A stretch of 64,000 nt of DNA. Origin: Saccharothrix tamanrassetensis. GTDB taxonomy: Bacteria > Actinomycetota > Actinomycetes > Mycobacteriales > Pseudonocardiaceae. The stretch is from the NCBI RefSeq assembly GCF_014203665.1, contig NZ_JACHJN010000004.1, positions 655,207 through 719,206 of the forward strand, in the 5' to 3' direction. The position numbers and the translations under genes were made by a program. The notes under the pieces are model-generated. The model ran no database searches and was not told where the DNA came from. It saw nothing but the letters and a program-made list of their open reading frames with translations. Within the stretch, counting starts at the first letter, position 1; each line of letters opens with the position of its first letter. Below are positions 28,848 to 37,701 of this stretch, one piece after another.

Positions 28848-29780
28848 CTACGCGGCCGGCCAGGTGCGTTCGACGACTCCACGCGGAGCACGCCCGACCA
28901 GCTCGGCCAGCCGCTCCAACCGCCGCCGTCCCACCACCCGCAGCGCGGGTCCACCGGTCTTGAGCAGTGTGGCCGGAAGCCCCGAGGCCGCCAACGCCTT
29001 TTGCAGCGGCTCGTGCGTACCGGGCGATTCCGGGTCCAGGCCGAGCACGTACCCGGACTCCACCCACCGACCCGACGCCAGCGCCCACAGCCGCAGCACG
29101 CCGCCGTGCAACGTGAAGTCGGCCGGCACCACCTTGGCCTCCCCCGCCAGCCACTGACCGGCCAGGCCGGTCAGATCGGTGCGGAACGCCGTGGCGACCT
29201 CCAGCTCGCCGCCGACCACCGCCGGGTCCGTCTGCGGCCGGCGGCTCCCGGCCTGGTCGGACGGGTCGCCCTCGACCTCCGGGTGATCCGGGCCGGCCTG
29301 GTCGGCCCGCTGCCCGGCAGACCCGTCCCGCTCGCTCGCGGGCCGCTCGTGCCCGGTCGCACCGCCCCTGCCGAACACCACCCCATCGGGCTCCGCCTCG
29401 TCGGGCACGATCTCGTCGGGCCCGATCCCATCGGGTACGACTTCGTCGGGCCCGGCGTCGGCTCCGGTGTCGGTGGAAAAGAGCCGGCGGTCGTCCGGCG
29501 TGTCGTGCGGTCGGTCCTCCCGCGGCGGCTCGGCGGGTCCGCCGTCCGGCTCCGGCAGGACCGCGGGCCGGCGCACCACCGACAGCTTCGCCTGCACCCC
29601 CCGTTCGGCCAGCGCCGCGACCAGCGCCAACCCCCGCCACCGCTCGTCCAGGTGCACGGAGATCCGGGCCGCCCGACCGCGCGCGAAACCCACCGCCCGA
29701 CCGGGCCCGCACAGCAGCCCGGCCAGGTCGGCGACACAGGGACGGCGCGCCTCGGCCGAGAAGAAGGACAGTTGCCCCAC
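28848..29780 (-). CDS. Conserved protein upstream of topA (Rv3647c-like) with acidic insert
   Basis: The 310 residues fall into an N-terminal conserved part (about 1-75, ending VQAKLSVVRRPAV) and a C-terminal conserved part (about 190-310, with LRLWALASGRWVESGYVLGLD and ALRVVGRRRLERLAELVG). Between them is an Asp/Pro/Glu-rich insert carrying short VVPDGIGPDEIVPDEAEPD-type repeats. The outer halves and the place upstream of topA match the mycobacterial gene Rv3647c as I recall it. Function unknown. The repeat insert is probably disordered and recently expanded. Confidence 0.78.
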   Translation of the reverse strand: MGQLSFFSAEARRPCVADLAGLLCGPGRAVGFARGRAARISVHLDERWRGLALVAALAERGVQAKLSVVRRPAVLPEPDGGPAEPPREDRPHDTPDDRRLFSTDTGADAGPDEVVPDGIGPDEIVPDEAEPDGVVFGRGGATGHERPASERDGSAGQRADQAGPDHPEVEGDPSDQAGSRRPQTDPAVVGGELEVATAFRTDLTGLAGQWLAGEAKVVPADFTLHGGVLRLWALASGRWVESGYVLGLDPESPGTHEPLQKALAASGLPATLLKTGGPALRVVGRRRLERLAELVGRAPRGVVERTWPAA

Positions 29781-29864
29781 GATCCCGAAGCGTAGAACAC
29801 ACGTTCGAGAACGACCAGTCTCCGACCGGGCGATCCCGCCCGGCCGGAGACGGTCAGGCCGTGA

Positions 29865-30476
29865 TCAGCCGCCCAGGCCCTTCAGCTTCTCGCCCATGGC
29901 GACGCACTCGGGCGCCTCCTTGAGGGCCGCGCCCAGCTTCGGGTCTTCCTGGAGCTTCTTGATCTGCTCCTGGAGCTTGGTCGGGTCGGCCTCGTCCCCA
30001 CCGAGCTGCTCCAACTTGGTGGCGAACTCCGGGTCGTTGGGGTCCAGCTTGGCCAGCTCCTCGCTCGCCGTGTTCAACGACTTCCCGGAATCGGTGAAAA
30101 ACTTCACCAGTTCGTCGTGCAGGGCCTGCGCCTCGGGTGACGGCGCGCCCAGGTCGTCCAGCTTCTTGCCGGCGTCGGCCAGCGACTGGCCGGACTTCGT
30201 GGCGTAGTCCAGCAGCGCCTGCTTCTGCGCCGCCGGGTCGGTGCCCCCGCCGCCGAGCATGGTCTTCAGCAGCTCCACCACGCCCTCGATGGTCGGCGTG
30301 ATGCCCTCGCAGAACGTCCCGGCCCACTTGACCGGGTCGGCCGAGGCCGCCGTGGTGGTGGTCGTCGTCGGTGCCGCGGACGACCCGGACGACCCCGACG
30401 AGCCCGACGAGCCGGAACACGCGCCCGTCACGAGGACGGCCGCGAACACCCCGGCCAGTGCGATGCGATGCTTCAC
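29865..30476 (-). CDS. Lipoprotein, second of a related pair
   Basis: The 203 residues have a lipoprotein signal ending VTGAC (Cys20), a Gly-Ser repeat linker (SGSSGSSGSS), a poly-Thr stretch, and a helical, Lys/Asp/Leu-rich domain with two cysteines (CEG near 56 and APECVAMG near the end) that may form a disulphide. The layout and motifs (helical body, conserved first Cys after DPVKW, final Cys near APxC) mirror the upstream lipoprotein, so they are likely paralogues. GTG start at 30476. Function unknown. Confidence 0.8.
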   Translation of the reverse strand: MKHRIALAGVFAAVLVTGACSGSSGSSGSSGSSAAPTTTTTTAASADPVKWAGTFCEGITPTIEGVVELLKTMLGGGGTDPAAQKQALLDYATKSGQSLADAGKKLDDLGAPSPEAQALHDELVKFFTDSGKSLNTASEELAKLDPNDPEFATKLEQLGGDEADPTKLQEQIKKLQEDPKLGAALKEAPECVAMGEKLKGLGG

Positions 30477-30518
30477 GAGGAATTCCCCCCAATGTCCGAA
30501 CTGACGCCGGCGAACCTA

Positions 30519-31100
30519 CTACGAGGTGGGGGTCACCGGTGTGGACGGGCGCAGAGTGCGCAGCGCCTGGCAGGCCGGGGCCTTCTCCGCCGCCTCCCGC
30601 AGCTCCGGCGTGGCCTCCAGCTGCTTCAGGGGCTCCGCGAACTGGTCCAGCCGCGTGATCGCCTCCCCGGCGGCCTGGAGCCCGCCCACGGGGTCGTTGG
30701 CGTCCGCCTGCTCGACGGACGCCTTCGCGTTGCTGAACGACGTGGCGATGTCGGAGAACGTCGTGGCCATCTTCGACACCTGCTCGTCGCCACCCGCGAC
30801 CGGCGACGGGCCGACCTTGCGAAGCTGGTCGGAGGTCTTGGTGAACGCGTCCGCCATCTGCCCCATGTACGCGCTCATGTCGGCCTTGAGCTTCACCGGG
30901 TCGTTCACGTCCAGCTTCGGCGGCGTCTTCGGCACGGACACGAAGGACGAGGCGGCGGAGCACACCTTGTCCATGTAGGCGACGGGGTCGCCGGAGGTGC
31001 CGGACGCGGCCGACGACGTCGGAGCGGGGTCGTCGCCACCAGACCCACACCCGGCGGCCAGCGCCACGCCGGCGGCCACGACGGCAAGGCGGATCCTCAT
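30519..31100 (-). CDS. Lipoprotein, first of a related pair
   Basis: The 193 residues have a lipoprotein signal ending LAAGC (Cys18), a short Ser/Thr linker, a first cysteine in YMDKVCSAASSF and a last one in EKAPACQALR; the rest is helical. AAGGAG stands eight bases before the ATG. The next gene, 42 bases downstream, encodes a similar lipoprotein. Function unknown. The pair has its own unit between terminator-bounded hppA and the Rv3647c-like gene. Confidence 0.82.
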   Translation of the reverse strand: MRIRLAVVAAGVALAAGCGSGGDDPAPTSSAASGTSGDPVAYMDKVCSAASSFVSVPKTPPKLDVNDPVKLKADMSAYMGQMADAFTKTSDQLRKVGPSPVAGGDEQVSKMATTFSDIATSFSNAKASVEQADANDPVGGLQAAGEAITRLDQFAEPLKQLEATPELREAAEKAPACQALRTLRPSTPVTPTS

Positions 31101-31164
31101 CACGGACTCTCCTTCGAAAACGCCGGAACCCACAGTGTGCCCGTGCGAGCAAGCCCTCACACGC

Positions 31165-31204
31165 GGAAGCGGGCGCCCTCCCACGGGGGAGGACGCCCGC
31201 TTCC
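31165..31204. terminator. Strong hairpin downstream of hppA
   Basis: GGAAGCGGGCG (31165-31175) pairs perfectly with CGCCCGCTTCC (31194-31204), and a CCTCC/GGAGG inner stem extends it. It lies 35 bases after the hppA stop on the minus strand and just upstream of the lipoprotein gene. It lacks a T tract, as many actinobacterial terminators do. Confidence 0.7.
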
Positions 31205-31247
31205 GACGATCAGCCGGTCACACGGCGACGATCAGCCGGTCACACGG
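31204..31247. repeat. 22-base tandem duplication covering the hppA stop codon
   Basis: The block containing GATCAGCCGGTCACACGGC occurs twice at a 22-base spacing (31208 and 31230). The right copy contains the last hppA codons and its TGA; the left copy repeats the same GTG-TGA sequence just after. It looks like a recent slippage duplication that did not alter the protein. Confidence 0.75.
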
Positions 31248-33555
31248 CCCCGTTGCGCACCGAGGTCTCCGCCGGGGAGTCCGCGATGGCCGTGCCGCGC
31301 CGCTTGGACACCACGACCGCGACCACGATGACGGCGACCGCCACCAGCGCGATCGCGTACCGCACGCCCGCCGACTCGGAAGGGCCGAACGAGAAGGTCA
31401 CGATGGCCGGCGCGATCAGCACCGAGACCAGGTTCATCACCTTGATCAGCGGGTTGATCGCCGGGCCGGCGGTGTCCTTGAACGGGTCGCCGACGGTGTC
31501 GCCGATGACCGTGGCGGCGTGGGCGTCGGAGCCCTTGCCGCCGTGGTTGCCGTCCTCCACCAGCTTCTTGGCGTTGTCCCACGCGCCACCCGAGTTGGCC
31601 AGGAACACGGCCATCAGGGTGCCGGTGGCGATCGCGCCCGCCAGGTAGCCCGCCAACGGGCCGACGCCCAGGCCGAAGCCCACCGCGATCGGCGCCATCA
31701 CCGCGAGCAGGCCGGGGGTGGCCAGTTCGCGCAGCGAGTCCTTGGTGCAGATGTCCACGACCCTGCCGTACTCGGGCTTGACCGAGCCGTCCATGATGCC
31801 GGGGTTCTCGCGGAACTGGCGGCGCACCTCGAACACGATCGCGCCGGCGGCCCGGGTGACCGCGTTCACCGCCAAGCCGGAGAACATGAAGACGACCGCC
31901 GCGCCGATCACGATGCCGACCAGCACGTTCGGCGAGAACACCACGTTGCTGAACGCCACCGGCAGGTCTCCGACGACGTCCTTCATGTCGCCGAGCGCCT
32001 GCTTGATGGCGTCCTGGTAGGAGCCGAACAGGGCGGTGGCGGCCAGCACGGCGGTCGCGATCGCGATGCCCTTGGTGATCGCCTTGGTGGTGTTGCCCAC
32101 CGCGTCCAGCTCGGTGAGGATCTGCGCGCCCTCGCCGTCCACGTCGCCGGACATCTCGGCGATGCCCTGGGCGTTGTCCGACACCGGGCCGAAGGTGTCC
32201 ATGGCCACGATCACGCCGACCGTGGTGAGCAGGCCGCAACCGGCCAGCGCCACCGCGAACAGCGCCACGACCAGCGTGCCGGACAGCAGGAACGCGCCGT
32301 AGACCGCGGCGCCGATGACCAGCGCCGTGTAGACCGCCGACTCGAAGCCGACCGAGATGCCGGACAGGATCACCGTCGCCGCGCCGGTCAGCGAGGTCTT
32401 GCCGACCTCCTTGACGGGCTTGTGCTCGGTGCCGGTGAAGTAGCCGGTCAGCCACAGGATGACGCCCGCGAGCAGGATGCCGATGATCACCGCGATGGCC
32501 GCGATCATCGCCGGGCTGCCCGGCGACGCCTTGACCGCCGCGTCCTCGACACCCTCCAGCGCCCCGAACGAGCTGGGCAGGAAGACGAACGCCGCCACCG
32601 TGCACAGCACGGCGGAGATGCCCGCCGAGATGTAGAACGAGCGGTTGATCGCCGACAGGCCGCTCTCGCCGGTCCGCGCACTGGTGATGTAGACGCCGAT
32701 GACCGCCGTGAGCACCCCGATCGCGGGGACGATCAGCGGGAACAGCAGGCCCTTCGCGCCGAACGCGGCCGTGCCGAGGATCAGCGACGCGACCAGCGTG
32801 ACCGCGTAGGACTCGAACAGGTCGGCCGCCATGCCGGCGCAGTCGCCCACGTTGTCGCCGACGTTGTCCGCGATGGTCGCCGCGTTGCGCGGGTCGTCCT
32901 CGGGGATGCCCTGCTCCACCTTGCCGACCAGGTCCGCGCCGACGTCGGCGGCCTTGGTGAAGATGCCGCCGCCGACCCGCATGAACATCGCGAGCAGCGC
33001 GGCGCCGAAGCCGAAGCCCTCCAGCACCTTCGGGGCCTGGCCGGTGTACACCAGCACGACCACGGCCGCGCCGAACAGGCCCAGGCCGACGGTGAACATG
33101 CCCACCACGCCGCCGGTGCGGAAGGCGATGCGCATCGCCTTCTCCCGACCGCCGGTCTCCCTCGCCGCGGCGGCCACGCGCACGTTCGCGCGGGTGGACA
33201 GCCACATGCCGAGGTAGCCGATGAGCGCGGAGAACACCGCTCCGACGATGAAGAACAGCGACCTGCCGATACGTTCCGCGATGTCGTCCGCAGGGAGCAG
33301 GAACAGCAGCACGAACACGATGACGACGAAAATGCCGAGCGTGCGGAACTGCCGGTTGAGGTAGGCCGCTGCGCCCTCTTGAACCGCCTTGGCGATGTCC
33401 TGCATCTTCGGGGTGCCCTGGCCGGCGGCCAGCACCTCCCGGAGCAGCACATATCCGACGACGAGGGCAGCCAGGGCGACCACGGCGACCACGGCCACGA
33501 GGCCTTGGTCACCTCCGGAGAGCTGTAGGCCCTCCGCGAGGGATTGCCGGGACAT
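31240..33555 (-). CDS. hppA: K+-independent proton-translocating membrane pyrophosphatase
   Basis: Pumps protons across the membrane using pyrophosphate hydrolysis. The 771 residues have about 16 membrane segments. The catalytic loops are intact: GGGIFTKAADVGADLVGKVE, DDPRNAATIADNVGDNVGDCAGMAADLFE and the C-terminal GDTVGDPFKDTAGPA. The residue after GNTT is lysine (GNTTKA), which in this family marks enzymes that do not need potassium. AGGAGG precedes the ATG. Single gene, divergent from the helicase gene. Confidence 0.96.
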   Translation of the reverse strand: MSRQSLAEGLQLSGGDQGLVAVVAVVALAALVVGYVLLREVLAAGQGTPKMQDIAKAVQEGAAAYLNRQFRTLGIFVVIVFVLLFLLPADDIAERIGRSLFFIVGAVFSALIGYLGMWLSTRANVRVAAAARETGGREKAMRIAFRTGGVVGMFTVGLGLFGAAVVVLVYTGQAPKVLEGFGFGAALLAMFMRVGGGIFTKAADVGADLVGKVEQGIPEDDPRNAATIADNVGDNVGDCAGMAADLFESYAVTLVASLILGTAAFGAKGLLFPLIVPAIGVLTAVIGVYITSARTGESGLSAINRSFYISAGISAVLCTVAAFVFLPSSFGALEGVEDAAVKASPGSPAMIAAIAVIIGILLAGVILWLTGYFTGTEHKPVKEVGKTSLTGAATVILSGISVGFESAVYTALVIGAAVYGAFLLSGTLVVALFAVALAGCGLLTTVGVIVAMDTFGPVSDNAQGIAEMSGDVDGEGAQILTELDAVGNTTKAITKGIAIATAVLAATALFGSYQDAIKQALGDMKDVVGDLPVAFSNVVFSPNVLVGIVIGAAVVFMFSGLAVNAVTRAAGAIVFEVRRQFRENPGIMDGSVKPEYGRVVDICTKDSLRELATPGLLAVMAPIAVGFGLGVGPLAGYLAGAIATGTLMAVFLANSGGAWDNAKKLVEDGNHGGKGSDAHAATVIGDTVGDPFKDTAGPAINPLIKVMNLVSVLIAPAIVTFSFGPSESAGVRYAIALVAVAVIVVAVVVSKRRGTAIADSPAETSVRNGAV

Positions 33556-33766
33556 CCGTCCTCCTGGTGAGTTTTCCAAGCCCAATGGCGGGAAGCACCC
33601 CGTTACACCGGGACCTGCCTCCACCGCACTCGACGGTGAGCCCCGACACAACGTGACGCACCCCTCATTGGATGCGATAGCGGCGGAGTCTATTCATAGC
33701 CCGCAAGTCGGCAACGATCAGTCTCGATCCGTGCACACACCGTTATCCGCGCAGGAAGCAACCGTG

Positions 33767-36319
33767 ATGTCGGTGGGGTGTGCGAAGCTGCGCTCCGTGG
33801 CGAACCAGGGACGTCGATTGTTGGACCGGGTCCTCGCCGGAGTCCCGGCCGGCGAATCGCCGCTGACGCACAGCGCGGACCTGCCCCAACGGCCGGCGCA
33901 GACCGTCCCGTGGCCGTCCTGGGCGGCGGCGGACGTGGTGTCGGCGCTGGTGGAACGCGGTGTTCCGGAACCGTGGCGGCACCAGGCGGAGGCGGCGGAG
34001 CACGCTTGGGCGGGGCGGCACGTGGTGGTCGCGACGGGCACCGCGTCGGGCAAGTCGCTGGCATACCAATTGCCGGTGCTCAGCGCTGTTCACAGTGATC
34101 CGAAGGCAACTGCTCTGTACCTGTCCCCCACCAAGGCGCTGGGTGCCGACCAGTTGCGGTCGGTGCAGGGGCTGGGCGTGCCGGGGGTGCGCGCGGCGTC
34201 GTTCGACGGCGACACCCCGATGGCCGAGCGGGACTGGGTGCGGGCGCACGCGAACTGGGTGTTCACCAACCCGGACATGCTGCACCGGGGCGTGCTGCCG
34301 AACCACGCGCGCTGGATCAGGTTCTTCCGGCGGCTGTCGTACGTGGTGATCGACGAGTGCCACTCGTACCGGGGCGTGTTCGGGTCGCACGTGGCGCTGC
34401 TGATGCGCCGGCTGCGCCGGGTGGCCCGCCGGTACGGCGCGGACCCGGTGTTCGTGCTGGCGTCGGCGACCGTGGCGGACCCGGCGACTTCGGCTTCCCG
34501 CTTGGCGGGCGTGCCGTGCGAGGCGGTGACCGAGGACGGTTCGCCGCGCGCGGCCCGGACGGTGGCGCTGTGGGAGCCGCCGCTGCTGGCGGAGCTGGAG
34601 GGCGAGAACGGCGCGCCCGTCCGGCGGTCGGCGGGCGCGGAGACGTCGCGGATCCTGGCCGACCTGGTGGTGGAGGGCGCCCGGTCGCTGGCGTTCGTGC
34701 GGTCGCGGGTGGGCGCGGAGCTGACGGCGCTGGGCGCGCGGCGCGTGCTGTCGGAGGTCGACCCGGAGCTGTCGACGCGGGTCGCCGCCTATCGCGGCGG
34801 TTACCTGCCGGAGGAGCGACGGGCGTTGGAGCGGGCCGTGTCGCGCGGTGACCTGCTGGGGGTGGCGACGACCAACGCGCTGGAGCTGGGTGTCGACATC
34901 GTGGGCCTGGACGCCGTGGTGGTGGCCGGTTTCCCGGGAACGCTGGCGTCGTTCTGGCAGCAGGCGGGCCGGGCCGGGCGGACCGGCGACGCGGACTCCC
35001 TGGTGGTCTTCGTGGCCCGGGACGACCCGTTGGACACCTACCTGGTGCACAACCCGTCGGCGGTGCTGGACAAGCCGGTGGAGGCGACGGTCCTGGACCC
35101 GACCAACCCGTACGTGCTGGAACCGCAACTGGCCTGCGCGGCAGCGGAATTACCGCTGACACCGGACTCCTTGGACGACTTCGGCGGCCCGCTCGCCGTG
35201 GCGGTGCTGGACGACATGGTGGCGCGCAAGGTGCTGCGGCGCAGGCCCAACGGCTGGTACTGGACGTCCCACGACCGCCCGCACGCGGCGGTGGACATCC
35301 GGGGCTCGGGCGGCGAGCAGGTCGTGGTCGTGGAGGGCGATTCGGGCCGGATGCTCGGCACCGTCGACCCGGGCGCGGCGTGCTGGACGGTGCACGACGG
35401 CGCGGTCTACCTGCACCAGGGCGAGTCGTACGTGGTGGACCGGCTGGACCTGGACAGCGGCATCGCGTTGGTGCACGCGGAGAAGCCCGACTGGTCGACC
35501 ACAGCCCGTGACACCAAGGACATCAGCGTGGTGCGGACCCTGGAGGAACGCGTCCACGAAGGCGTGACGGTGTGCCTCGGCGAGGTGGAGGTGACCTCGC
35601 AGGTGGTGGGCTACCTGCGGAAGCTGCCGTCCGGCCAGGTGATCGACTCGGTGCCGCTCGACCTGCCGGCGCAGACCCTGACGACCCGCGCCGTCTGGTA
35701 CACGGTGAGCGAGGAACTGCTGGGTAGTGCGCCGGGGGGCGCCGGTCTGGCTCCGGCGCGCATCCCCGGCGCACTACACGCCGCCGAACACGCGGCGATC
35801 GGCCTGCTACCCCTGTTCGCAACGTGCGACCGCTGGGACATCGGCGGCGTCTCGACCGCGCTGCACCAGGACACCGGGGAGGCGACGGTGTTCGTGCACG
35901 ACGGTCATCCGGGCGGTGCCGGTTTCGCCGACCGCGGCTTCGCCGCGGTGATCCCTTGGTTGGCCGCTACGAGGGAGGCCATCGCTTCTTGTACGTGCCC
36001 GGCCGGATGCCCGTCCTGCGTTCAGTCGCCGAAGTGCGGGAATGGCAACGATCCGCTGGACAAGGCGGGCGGGGTGGCCGTGCTGGACGTCGTGCTGAGG
36101 CGTGTCGGGGAGAGGCCACACGACGTCCGGCACGGCCAAGTCGGTAGTGCTGGTGTTCCCGGCGGTTCTGGTGTTTCCCGCGCTGCCGGCCCTGCTGGTG
36201 GTGCTGGTGCCGGCCCTGCCGGCCCCGCCGGTGGTTCCGGTGGTGGCAGCAGCCCTGCCGGTGATCCCGACCCGACCGGTGGTGCAGGTGGACTTGAACC
36301 CGGTGCCGCCGGAGGCTGA
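33767..36319 (+). CDS. DECH-box helicase with DUF1998 zinc site (MrfA-like)
   Basis: An 850-residue superfamily 2 helicase: Walker A ATGTASGKS near 89-97, Walker B DECH at 196-199, SAT-like LASATV, and the helicase C motifs YRGGYLPEERR and QQAGRAGRTG. The C-terminal domain has a four-cysteine zinc site (742-757, CTCPAGCPSCVQSPKC), the mark of MrfA-type helicases that act in repair of mitomycin-type damage in Bacillus. The last 60 residues are a Gly/Ala/Pro-rich tail not seen in relatives I know. AGGAAG precedes ATG 33767; an in-frame GTG at 33797 is an alternative. It sits near the tad block, as in mycobacteria. Confidence 0.93.
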   Translation: MSVGCAKLRSVANQGRRLLDRVLAGVPAGESPLTHSADLPQRPAQTVPWPSWAAADVVSALVERGVPEPWRHQAEAAEHAWAGRHVVVATGTASGKSLAYQLPVLSAVHSDPKATALYLSPTKALGADQLRSVQGLGVPGVRAASFDGDTPMAERDWVRAHANWVFTNPDMLHRGVLPNHARWIRFFRRLSYVVIDECHSYRGVFGSHVALLMRRLRRVARRYGADPVFVLASATVADPATSASRLAGVPCEAVTEDGSPRAARTVALWEPPLLAELEGENGAPVRRSAGAETSRILADLVVEGARSLAFVRSRVGAELTALGARRVLSEVDPELSTRVAAYRGGYLPEERRALERAVSRGDLLGVATTNALELGVDIVGLDAVVVAGFPGTLASFWQQAGRAGRTGDADSLVVFVARDDPLDTYLVHNPSAVLDKPVEATVLDPTNPYVLEPQLACAAAELPLTPDSLDDFGGPLAVAVLDDMVARKVLRRRPNGWYWTSHDRPHAAVDIRGSGGEQVVVVEGDSGRMLGTVDPGAACWTVHDGAVYLHQGESYVVDRLDLDSGIALVHAEKPDWSTTARDTKDISVVRTLEERVHEGVTVCLGEVEVTSQVVGYLRKLPSGQVIDSVPLDLPAQTLTTRAVWYTVSEELLGSAPGGAGLAPARIPGALHAAEHAAIGLLPLFATCDRWDIGGVSTALHQDTGEATVFVHDGHPGGAGFADRGFAAVIPWLAATREAIASCTCPAGCPSCVQSPKCGNGNDPLDKAGGVAVLDVVLRRVGERPHDVRHGQVGSAGVPGGSGVSRAAGPAGGAGAGPAGPAGGSGGGSSPAGDPDPTGGAGGLEPGAAGG

Positions 36320-36340
36320 GCCGACCGACGGCACCGGTGG

Positions 36341-36955
36341 TCAGAGCCGCTCGGCCGTGAGCAGGCCGTAGTCGGCGGGGGCGTGCACGGCCTCGGTCAG
36401 CGCGTCCTGCACGACGCCTGGCCGGGGCAGCTGCCACGCGCAGATCTGTGGCTTGACCCGCCAGTGCACGACGCCGTGCTGGAACGGGGTCGGCGGCAGC
36501 GGGACGTACTCGCCCTGCCCGTAGTGGTGGATGTCGTGGTCGGCCACCCAGTCCGCTCGCAGCGACTCGCCGGTGGTGACCAGGAACATCCAGCGACCGG
36601 ACGGCGTCGCCAGGATCGGCGCCGGCGCACCGGCCGCCCGCAGCGCCACGGCGGCCCGCCGCCCGAGGTCGGCGCCGACCTCGATGGCGTCCACGCCGTG
36701 CCCGGTGGCCAGCAGGATGCTGTAGGAGTGCCCCGCCCACCAGGTGGCGACCCGCTCGGCCTTGGTGCCGATGCGCTCCTGCCAGTCGTGGTGCACCGGG
36801 GCCGGACCGTCGTGCTCGACGCCATCACGACCGGCCCACCGGTCACCGGCCGGATAGGTCCCCGGCAGCACAGGCCACCCGTGCCACGCGAGGTTGACCG
36901 CCTCTGCGCGCAGCTCGATGCGGAAGGCCCCGCGCCAGCTATCCGACCACTCCAT
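36341..36955 (-). CDS. Prim-Pol (bifunctional DNA primase/polymerase N-terminal) domain protein
   Basis: The 204 residues match the archaeo-eukaryotic primase-like fold of Prim-Pol: an early GWPVLPGTYP, VATWWAGHSYSILLATGHGVDAIEV with acidic residues in the DxE-like position, PSGRWMFLVTTG and HHYGQGEYVPLPPT. This stand-alone form without a helicase is widespread in actinobacteria. AAGGAGG lies ten bases before ATG 36955. Role unproven: possibly a translesion polymerase or a nucleotide-sensing relative. Two palindromes in its upstream region may control it. Confidence 0.8.
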   Translation of the reverse strand: MEWSDSWRGAFRIELRAEAVNLAWHGWPVLPGTYPAGDRWAGRDGVEHDGPAPVHHDWQERIGTKAERVATWWAGHSYSILLATGHGVDAIEVGADLGRRAAVALRAAGAPAPILATPSGRWMFLVTTGESLRADWVADHDIHHYGQGEYVPLPPTPFQHGVVHWRVKPQICAWQLPRPGVVQDALTEAVHAPADYGLLTAERL

Positions 36956-36981
36956 CTTTCGTTCGCCTCCTTGTAGAACCA

Positions 36982-37016
36982 CGACACCGTGTCGGGTGTT
37001 CTTCGACACCGCGTCG
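36982..37016. promoter_or_regulatory. Tandem palindromic operator upstream of the Prim-Pol gene
   Basis: CGACACCGTGTCG (36982-36994), a perfect palindrome with a single central base, is followed exactly 22 bases later by CGACACCGCGTCG (37004-37016), with one mismatch. A two-turn spacing on the same DNA face suggests two regulator dimers side by side, 27 to 61 bases before the start codon. The regulator is unknown. The rest of the 275-base gap to the TadE-like gene shows nothing else I can name. Confidence 0.5.
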
Positions 37017-37230
37017 GTGCCTCCACTTGAACTAACGACATGACAGGGACTTCTGGTAACCACCTGTCGACAACTGGTAGGTACGGAACGGCGAACGCAG
37101 CTCCACCGGACGGCCGACAGAACGCCCTCGTTCCTGTCGACTCCCGCCGAAGCCGCATCCAGCGGGTATGTGAGTCCGCTCACCGCCGGAAGGCGACCGT
37201 TCGTCGCGTCAGAGGCGGTCCGGGGCCGGC

Positions 37231-37701
37231 TCACCCTTCACCCGCGCCGGCACGGGCACGCGCGCTGGGCGCACCGACCACCGAGCCCGGACCCCTCACC
37301 TCGACCACCACCTCCCAACCGGTGACGTCGCAGGCGACCAGCTCGGCACCCATCTGTTCGGCCACCCACGAGGCTTTTCCGCAAGTGTGCGGACTCCCGT
37401 CGACCAACCACCCGGCCGCCGCGACCGCAGCGAGATCGGCAGCAGCCGCAGCCCGATGCCGAGCGATCACCACCTCCCCGAGCCACACCCCGAACACCAC
37501 GAGCGAACCCAGCACCCCCAGAACCGCCACAGCCACGACAGTCGCCACCCCACGGTCATCCTCGATCAGCGACCGCCGGCGATCACGCCCCGCCGGCAAC
37601 CGCCACCGGCCAACCGCGATCGCAAACCGCCGTTTGGCCTCGCCCATCGACGCCCGGCGCTGATCACTTCCCATCGACGCCCGCCGGTGATCACTTCGCA
37701 T
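37231..37701 (-). CDS. TadE-like secretion-neighbourhood protein (Rv3654c-like)
   Basis: A protein of about 156 residues with a pilin-like N-terminal helix: DDRGVATVVAVAVLGVLGSLVVFGVWLGEVVIARHRAAAAADLAAVAAA. This is the usual form of the last gene in actinobacterial tad loci. The start is uncertain because a 27-base unit is tandemly repeated here, each copy carrying an ATG (37701, 37674, 37647, reading MRSDHRRAS, MGSDQRRAS, MGEAKRR). I chose 37701 because it overlaps the TadE stop by 11 nt. A role in Flp pilus assembly is inferred from context. Confidence 0.78.
   Translation of the reverse strand: MRSDHRRASMGSDQRRASMGEAKRRFAIAVGRWRLPAGRDRRRSLIEDDRGVATVVAVAVLGVLGSLVVFGVWLGEVVIARHRAAAAADLAAVAAAGWLVDGSPHTCGKASWVAEQMGAELVACDVTGWEVVVEVRGPGSVVGAPSARARAGAGEG

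Noticed and set aside
36102..36371. Plus-strand frame in the helicase tail giving a hydrophobic Val/Pro/Leu peptide
   Set aside because: It is the +1 frame of the GGTGCTGG-type repeat that codes for the Gly/Ala tail; composition artefact.
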